DNA of 64,000 nucleotides from Paracyclopina nana (taxonomy: Eukaryota; Arthropoda; Copepoda; Cyclopoida; Cyclopettidae): contig JAGUCH010000002.1 of NCBI GenBank assembly GCA_019096065.1, positions 508,501 through 572,500 on the forward strand. The letters run 5' to 3'. This document shows, piece after piece, positions 56,624 to 64,000 of this stretch; positions within the stretch are counted from its first letter, which is position 1, and every line of letters begins with the position of its first letter. Under the pieces are notes generated by a model that saw nothing but the letters and a program-made list of their open reading frames with translations, did no database searches and was not told where the DNA came from. The translations under genes and the position numbers were made by a program.

Positions 56624-59600
56624 ATGGCCACCAGCAAAAGACTATTTTCACTGCCAAGTCCACATGGACCTGGTGGGGTCTTCTTTGCTTGGCAGAGAAC
56701 CAGTGGAGGCTACTTGGCCACAACTGGCTATGACCAAATTGTCAACATCTACAACAGGTAAATATAAATGCTTACATACTTTCAAAAAGCTTACTTTTGC
56801 TCATTCTTCAAGGCATGCAGAAATTGTGGACCAAATCAGGTTGCCTGGCATGTGCTGTTGCTTTGGTTGGGACAAAGATGGGGATCTTTTGGCAGCAATT
56901 ACAGACAAATCTTCCAACTTGCTCATTTGGGATGCAAACACTAAAAGATCTCAATGGCTGGACTCTGGTAAAATTTGCTCAAAAATTGATTCAAGCACTT
57001 CATTCACTTTTTTTAACAGGCATAAGGGACCCTTTGAATGTGATGATTTGGTCCAAGACTGGTCCCAATTTGGCCATTGGCTCCTACAGAGGCAATTTGA
57101 TGCTGTACAACCACAGAACATCCAGAAAAGTGCCAGTGTTAGGCAAGCATAGCAAAGCTATCACTTGTGGTGCTTGGAGTGAGGCCAACTTGCTCGCTTT
57201 GGGCTCAGAGGACAGAACGCTGAGCATTTCCAATGTGGAAGGGGACACCCTAAGAGTGGCCACACTCAGAGCTGAGCCAAGTGATGTGCAATTCTCAGAA
57301 ATGAAGCAGGTAACAGGCTTAATTTAATGCTTTTTAACTCAACTTGTGGGATTTTTGGCCAGGGAACTCCAAAAATTAAAAATTCAACTTCTCCTTGAGA
57401 TTGAGTAAGTTACTGGAATTGCATTTCTCTTCAAAGGGAAATCATTAGCAAATTCTTATCAGCTCAGAGACACATTTATATTTCCTTTGTGGTGGAGTTT
57501 TTTTTGTTACATGGGAAGTTGAAGAATGATAAGTGGTCATTTCACAAGTTTTAATTACTGTGCATATGGGAAACTGATTCTCACTTGGTTGTTGCAGGAT
57601 GAGAAAACCTCTTTTCCTGGTGGTGGGAAAGAAAACACTGTGAGCTTGATTGTTGGAGGGAAAACCCTTTACCTGTTCAACCTGTATGACCCTGAAAATC
57701 CCATTGAATTGGCCTTTCAAACCAGGTATGGCTCCATTGTGGCTTACAATTGGTTTGGAGATGGTTACATCCTTCTGGGCTTCAATGCTGGCTTTTTTGT
57801 GGTCATCTCAACTCACATGAAGGAAATCGGGCAAGAATTGTTTCAGGTTTGTGTTTGCTTTGATTTCACTCTCAGTGAGTCCAGCTTATCTGTCAACTGA
57901 GCATTTGAGTATTTCAAAACTGCAGCTTTATGTCAATTAGGTGTGAAAACTTTGAAAACGCATTTTTTCCTGGATAATTCTCGAAGTTCTTCTCAATGTT
58001 CATAGATGGCAGTCATAGAATTGTCCTTTTATTCTTTAAATCAACTAAATATCAATAACTTATTAAGTGAATGGCTGGTAATACCCATAAAATTGTATAA
58101 AACAGTTTACAAAAAAAAATGTGAAATGCATTTTAAAGTTAGGACTTGTTTTGCTAATGACAATGAACTCTTTGATTATGAAGAGCAACAGACTGAAGCT
58201 ATAATTGATTTTATGAAAACTTAAAAAAAGAAGATATGACATTATTCAATTTCCTAGGGTTGTTCATCACCATGGACTTTATCTAAGCTTAAACATTTCA
58301 CCCTTTGTTTCTGGACTTGTGTTGAAGTCCAACTTAATGGAAAAAACAATATCAAGAAATTCATATCATTTTTGAAGACTATATATAGAATAAAATTCTA
58401 TTTGTTTTTAGGTCAAAAATCATAAGGAAGTATTGACTGGAATTGCAGTGTCAGTCAGCTTGGGCAAGGCAGCTTCAGTAGGAGATAACACGGTGAAAAT
58501 TCATGAATTACATGATCTCAAGGACACATCGAATGTCATCAACATAGACGATGAAAGAGGCCTGGACAACCTTGGATGGAGTGAGGATGGCCAACTTTTG
58601 GCAGTCTCCACATCCAAGGGCAATTTACATGTGTACCTGTCAAAATTGCCATTACTGGGCTCATCCTGTAATGCTAGAGTGGCCTACCTGACCAGTTTAC
58701 TGGAAGTGACAGTAACAAGTGTTCTCGAGTCTGGGGCTCAGTCCATGACCATTTTTGCTGACATTGAGCCCACCTTTTTGGCCTTGGGGCCTTACCATTT
58801 GGCCTTAGGCATGAATAACAGAGCTTGGTTCTACCTAATGGGAGATGCATCCATTGAGTTTATGAAGGACAGGGAATACTTAGGAAGTGTTCAAGACATC
58901 TACCTGAACGGAGACTACTGTGCTGTGAGGTAAGGAGCTTACAATCTTAATCATCTTTTTAATGAATGAAAAAGTATCCATTTTAAAATAGATTTGATGG
59001 GAAACTTCAACTCCATGTGCTGGAAGGTGAAGGTCATGAGGGGGAAGTGTCAGAGGACAGAGAGTCCAAAATGTTTCCTGAGCCCACAAGCAGAAATGAT
59101 GTCATTAGCTGTCACACCTTAACACCTGACTTCTTGGTTAGATAATAGATGTGATTAAAGTCCCACCATAATGATTTGATTCTAATCTTAGATCTATGGA
59201 ACTGACATGGGAAGCTTGTATTTTTTCTACCTGGAAGATTGGGCTGTGGTGCATGAGTTTAGGCACAATGCTGGCATCAAGTCTCTCATTCCAGAGCCTA
59301 ATGGCACCAAGCTGGTCATGCTGGATGTCAAGGCTTGTGGATACATTTTCAACCCCATCAATGATGAGCTCATCTACATCAGACATTTCCCTGAGAATAC
59401 CAAGGCGGTCTTGTGGGACAACAGCATTACCGACAAGGATGTCTTCATAGTCCTGGACAACAGCAATGTCCTACACACTTACATAGTGAATCCTGATGAT
59501 GTGGATGAGGGTGGGACATCAGTAGTCTGTTTGGGACAAACCAAGGTCCCTGCAGGTCAACATCCTGTCCTGCTTTTTGGTGGTGAGGTCTCACTCCAAA

Positions 59601-62079
59601 CCCAATCAGGAAAATTGGTCAAGATTACTCTGAGTACTCATGAGACAGCGCCAAACAACAATGACTACAGCAATGAGGATATGAAAAAGGTCATAAGGAA
59701 AAACATCAGTCTTGGAAGGTTCACCAATGCATGGACTCTGTGTCAAGTGCTGAAGGACAAGGCCCTGATGCAAGAGCTGGCTCAAGCCGCTTTAAAAAAG
59801 CTTGATATTGAGTTTGCATCGAGGATTTTCAGATACATTGGAGATGTGGGCATGGTTTGGTCTCTCAATGAGATCAAAGATGTCGAAGACAAGAAGCTTC
59901 TCTCCGGTCATGTTGCCATGATCTTGGGGGACTACAACCTGGCTCAAAACATGTATTTGCAATCTGGTTCCCCAGTAGAAGCTCTGTACATGAGAAGAGA
60001 TCTCTTGCAATGGGACCAAGCCTTGCATTTGGCAAACAAATTGGCTCCCCAAGAAATACCCTTCATCTCGAAAGGTACATCCATCATTTGTGTTTAGTCT
60101 GATGTCTTCAATGAGTTGATTTCAGAGTATGCTCAACAACTTGAGTTCACTGGGAATTACAATGAGGCTCTGGTGCATTATGAAAAAGGCTTGAAAGTCC
60201 CAAAAAAGTCAATAGAGGATGACTTGGAAGGCCACTACATTTCATGCAAGGCTGGTGTGGCAAGGATGTCCATGAGATGTGGAGACTTGAGGAAAGGCTT
60301 GGACATCTGCAAAGACCTTAAGCACAACAGAGCACTACAAAAAGACTGTGCTGAAATCCTGGAGAACATGAAGCAAAACAATGAGGCAGCTGGCCTATAT
60401 GAGGCTGCTGGATACCACGACAAGGCTGCTTACCTCTACATTAAGCTCAAGAATTGGTCCAAAATTGGACACTTGCTGCCCAACATCTCCTCACCAAAGA
60501 TTCAGCTACTCTATGCCAAAGCAAAAGAGTCTGAAGGTCAATACAAGGAAGCAGTGATGGCCTATGAGGCAGCTAAGGACTTTGACAATGCAGTCAGGAT
60601 CCATTTGGACCACTTGAACAATCCAGAGGCTGCTGTGAGACTTGTCAAGGACACCAGAAGCACTGAAGGAGCCAAACTAGTGGCTAGGTTCTTCCTAAAG
60701 CTTGGTGATTTCAACTCTGCCATTCAGTTCTTGATCTTGTCCAAATGTGTCGATGAGGCTTTCACCCTAGCCAAACAGCATGGCAAGATGGACCTGTTTG
60801 CTGACATCATTGGAGATGAGGCTTCTACCACAGATTACCAAAGCATAGCTGTCTACTTTGAGTCAGAGAGGAATAGCCTGCAAGCTGGCAAGTTCTACTA
60901 CAAGGCTGGACAGCATTCAAAGTCTCTGAGGCATTTGCTGAAATCTGCTGCCTCAAGCAACGATGACTCTGAAGCCCTTAGCCTGGCTATTGAGGTTGTG
61001 GGAGCCTCAGGACAGGCTCACCTCACCAGACAACTCATAGACTTTCTCATGGGTAAGTTGACTCTTGAAAGTATTAGATTGATGGTAAAAGAATAAATTT
61101 AACAGGTGAGACAGATGGTATACCCAAGGATGCAAAATACCTGTTCAGGCTGTACATGGCCAAGAGGCAGTACAAGGAGGCAGCAAGAACAGCGATTATC
61201 ATTGCTAGGGAGGAGCAGGCGCAAGGCAACTACAGGAATGCCCATGATGTGCTGTTTAACATGCACCAAGAACTGCTTCACAACAAGATCCCCATACCCA
61301 ATGAGATGAGGCAAAATTTAATGATCCTACACTCCTACATCTTGGCCCGAATGCATGTGAAGAGAGGTGACCACCTAAAGGGTGCAAGAATGCTCCTGAG
61401 GGTAGCTAAGAACATCTCAAAGTTCCCCTCACACATAGTCCCAATCCTCACCTCGACAGTCATTGAGTGTCAGAGAGCTGGGCTCAAGAACAGCGCTTTC
61501 AACTATGCTGCTGTCCTCATGAGACCAGAACATAGGAGTGACATCGATGAGAAGTACAAGAAGAAGATTGAGGGCATCATCAGGAAGCCTCAGAAGACTG
61601 AAGAACAGCCCATTTTGACGGCTTGTCCCTACTGCGAAAACCCTGTGGCTGAAAGTGACCTTCAGTGTGAGTCGTGCAGGAACAACTTACCCTACTGTGT
61701 TATGACTGGTTACCACATCTTGTCAGCTGACTTGTCCCAATGTCCAAGCTGCCAGTTTCCTGGAATCAGGTCAGAGCTCCTTAAGGCAGCTCAAAACAAG
61801 GAGGCTTGTCCCATGTGCAGCTCAGAGATGAATGAAATGTCCAAGCTGCCCCAACTGAACCCTAGTCAAATCAAGACCCTAGCCAATGATGCGAATAATG
61901 ATGGAGGCCTGGCCAACAATGGAGAAATCAATGAAGATGAGGATGAAGAAGATGAAGATGAGGAGGACATCATGTCCAATGGGCACTATGTGAATGGTGA
62001 TGCTGGCTTGAGGCATGCAACCTCAGCTAATTCAAGTTCTAGCAATGCAACTGCAACTTCAGGAGGATCAAGGCCATAA
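56624..62079 (+). CDS. WDR19: WDR19 / IFT144, IFT-A complex subunit
   Basis: Nine exons (56624-56757, 56813-56967, 57020-57309, 57598-57846, 58412-58929, 58992-59136, 59192-60074, 60126-61052, 61106-62079) give 1,424 residues, slightly longer than human WDR19 (about 1,340). IFT144 is a core subunit of IFT-A, which drives retrograde transport in cilia and loads membrane cargo. The start [20 protein letters not shown] is diagnostic. Two N-terminal beta-propellers (about 1-640) precede TPR-like helical repeats (about 680-1250). A C-terminal zinc-binding region has CPYC, CESC, CPSC and CPMC pairs (about 1276-1340), then an acidic tail ([11 protein letters not shown]). In an arthropod its main site would be ciliated sensory neurons. 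No defects seen. Confidence 0.96.
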
Positions 62080-62943
62080 TTTAGTTTATTTCAACATTGA
62101 GCTTTTTGAGCACACAATCCATTGAGGATGCACACACAATAAAGAGAGTAGCCTTACTATTTCTACAACAGGATGAGTCGAGGTTTGTTCATTCTTGAGG
62201 TAATAATTGCTAGATCTGGAAGTGCAATATCAAAGGCTGGCTATTTATAAGAGGCTTAGTAGGCATTGATGTAAGTGCTGATAGATGTAGGCAATTTGAA
62301 GTGCTTTCAATAATACCTTTGAGAGCTTGGGAAAGCTTCTGTATCTAATCACAGTACAAACTCAACATATGTACCCTAAAAATCAGATAAGATGACACAG
62401 CTAACCCCTAATTAGAGCCTGGAACAAAAAAATGCTACTAATGGTAATGGTAAGCCTTTCTCCTTGTGTTTTCAAATGATATCAGCAATAACTATTATGA
62501 CCCCAAATTACCTGCAAAACACAACTAAACTTAAAGAGCTCAATTTCCTCAAAATACAAGAAAAAGTTGGTCCAAACATTTTTTGAAGTGTTCCATTGTT
62601 AATTTGGAAGTTAAAATGCAAACAAAAAAATTGGAATAGTTTGAAGCCATTATTCCAGAGCCAGAAAAACATTTGTGATTACCCAATCCAAATCATTTAG
62701 AATTATTGCCTGTCAATGGGAGCCAACTTGGCAAAAGCTGCCCTACTCTCACTGCTTTTTGAAAAGCAACCTGTACTTATGAAAGATGAAAAAGTTAATT
62801 AAGTAAGTGCAATAGTGGCTACAATTATAATTGCCATTCAGAGAGATTGAGCTTACACAATGCTGATTGAGAGAATCTGCCTTTCTATAAGGTAAGAGGC
62901 CACAGGTAATGGCATCAATCTAGTTTAAGTTTGAACTTGAGGC
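62080..62943. other. Intergenic region
   Basis: It contains the WDR19 3' UTR with an AATAAA near 62138. No other gene or repeat is recognised in this AT-rich stretch. Confidence 0.4.
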
Positions 62944-63783
62944 ATGCTGAACAATATTGAGAGAATCTGTCTTTCTGTCAGTGCAATGACCAATCTTCTG
63001 GTTATTGTTCCAGTGACCTTGATCATTGCGGATTACTTGTCCAAAAAGCCGCCAGGAATGCAAACACTCCTGGATTTGCTGTACATTGACTTGATGCGTG
63101 CTCTTCTGACCACCAGCTTGATTTTTTTCCCAATGCTCACAATTGGAGCCAATTTCGCTCCTGTTCCTTTGAACCTTCAACATGTCATAGTTTCATTTAC
63201 GCTGCTTTGCACATATTATTTCCTCGGTCAATTCTTGGTATTCTTAGCAGTGAGGTATTTGAGCATTTATCAAAGTGTCACAATTAGCGAAATTGACGAT
63301 GAACAAGTGGTAAGCATTGTCCGAAAATGCCTGTGCACATTTTCTGTGCTTGCTTACATGTTTGACACCTTTATTGCTCCAGCAAGTTACCGAAGAGCTG
63401 GAGTTTATGAAATATTAGAGTATGGCTTGCCGACAGAGGAAATCTATTTGGGACCAATTTTCATGACCTGTTTGGGATTTTTGCTCTTATTTTTTGTCGC
63501 CTTACAAATTCGCATAGAATGGATTGGCGAACAAGGCCATAGCAATAGCATGCTTCAATTTCTCATGGTTCTTGGCTTTCCCTTTTTCACACTTCATCTC
63601 ATTGTGCTGCGAATGCCAAGTTTGTACGGACGAATCCTAGCCATTGTGGCAAGTGAAACTTTGGTTTTCAAACTGATTCCCTTGAGAGTATTGGTGGGCA
63701 ATTCGATGTATTGGAATCATGCCAAGAAGATTGTAGCTTCTCTATACTGTGAACGTTTTGTCAAGATTGAAAATGAAACATAA
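62944..63783 (+). CDS. Intronless multi-pass membrane protein, 7TM receptor-like
   Basis: The protein has 279 residues and no intron. Hydrophobic segments lie at about 14-32, 44-68, 80-103, 125-147, 167-189, 203-222 and 229-252, so seven helices are plausible. AVRYLSIY at the end of the third helix resembles the class A GPCR DRY region. YIDLMRALL in helix 2 could hold the conserved Asp, and GFPFF in helix 6 recalls CWxP. NPxxY is not evident. Very short loops and a short N-terminus fit a divergent, lineage-specific receptor, perhaps chemosensory. AATAAA at 63807. Family assignment is tentative. Confidence 0.55.
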   Translation: MLNNIERICLSVSAMTNLLVIVPVTLIIADYLSKKPPGMQTLLDLLYIDLMRALLTTSLIFFPMLTIGANFAPVPLNLQHVIVSFTLLCTYYFLGQFLVFLAVRYLSIYQSVTISEIDDEQVVSIVRKCLCTFSVLAYMFDTFIAPASYRRAGVYEILEYGLPTEEIYLGPIFMTCLGFLLLFFVALQIRIEWIGEQGHSNSMLQFLMVLGFPFFTLHLIVLRMPSLYGRILAIVASETLVFKLIPLRVLVGNSMYWNHAKKIVASLYCERFVKIENET

Positions 63784-64000
63784 GCCTGTTATTTTGCATG
63801 AAAAAAAATAAACACCTAAGTCTTGGCTAAACAGACTTGAGATTCATGAAGTTAAAATGAATAATTATTTTACATCATCTATAATCATATCATAAACTCA
63901 AACTGAACTTAACATAATTTTCAAAGATGATCTAAAAGAAGGGATAAACTTAATGTGCCACATTCGCAACAAACTACTAAAATGCGCGACATGTGCAACA
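63784..64000. other. 3' flank to window end
   Basis: It holds the polyA signal at 63807-63812 and AT-rich sequence. Nothing else is seen. Confidence 0.4.

Overview
This is an animal nuclear window. Genes are split by many short GT-AG introns (often about 50-62 bp), AATAAA signals follow stop codons, and the host genes are metazoan: WDR19/IFT144, bifunctional PAPS synthase, M13 neprilysin, DEG/ENaC channels, a cholinesterase. Full-length BEL/Pao and Ty3/gypsy-type retrotransposons are present. An arthropod, perhaps a crustacean, fits best, but the species cannot be fixed from sequence alone.

Layout. 1-11.7 kb is satellite DNA. Two arrays of a C/T-rich (G/A-rich on the other strand) repeat 'A' lie in opposite orientation (1-1124 and 8334-11734). 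Between them is a 169-bp satellite 'C', split by a 4,746-bp element with perfect 45-bp terminal inverted repeats and an 8-bp target-site duplication. Its arms are inverted arrays of a 19-bp repeat, a foldback-type architecture. 11.8-12.0 kb (minus) holds a probable two-exon secreted micro-peptide gene. 12.3-14.5 kb encodes a secreted chymotrypsin-fold protease joined to MORN repeats. 14.8-28.0 kb holds two tandem DEG/ENaC channel genes; the second is split inside exon 2 by a 9,984-bp BEL/Pao element with LTRs that look identical and a 5-bp duplication. 29.7-32.1 kb is a secreted neprilysin. 33.9-37.2 kb is PAPS synthase (14 exons), convergent with a MORN-repeat gene (39.2-37.3 kb, minus) whose intron holds a tRNA-Ser(GCT) gene. 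39-42.3 kb is repetitive: a minisatellite plus two inverted copies of a 0.73-0.79-kb hairpin/tRNA-like repeat, with a third copy at 28.3-29.1 kb. 43.1-44.6 kb (minus) is a third DEG/ENaC gene. 45.1-46.1 kb is a secreted FAS1 protein. 46.1-55.9 kb is an acetylcholinesterase-like gene split by a 7.9-kb gypsy-type element, itself hit in one LTR by a 373-bp element. 56.6-62.1 kb is WDR19. 62.9-63.8 kb is an intronless 7TM-like receptor.

The genes form no single pathway. PAPSS supplies the sulfate donor, WDR19 serves retrograde ciliary transport, the DEG/ENaC and 7TM genes look sensory or neural, and the neprilysin and cholinesterase end extracellular signals. The strongest theme is mobile DNA: a satellite-armed foldback element, two antisense LTR insertions inside coding exons, and a nested insertion. 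Exon joins given here were checked by hand for reading phase; spliced coding lengths are multiples of three where a total is stated.
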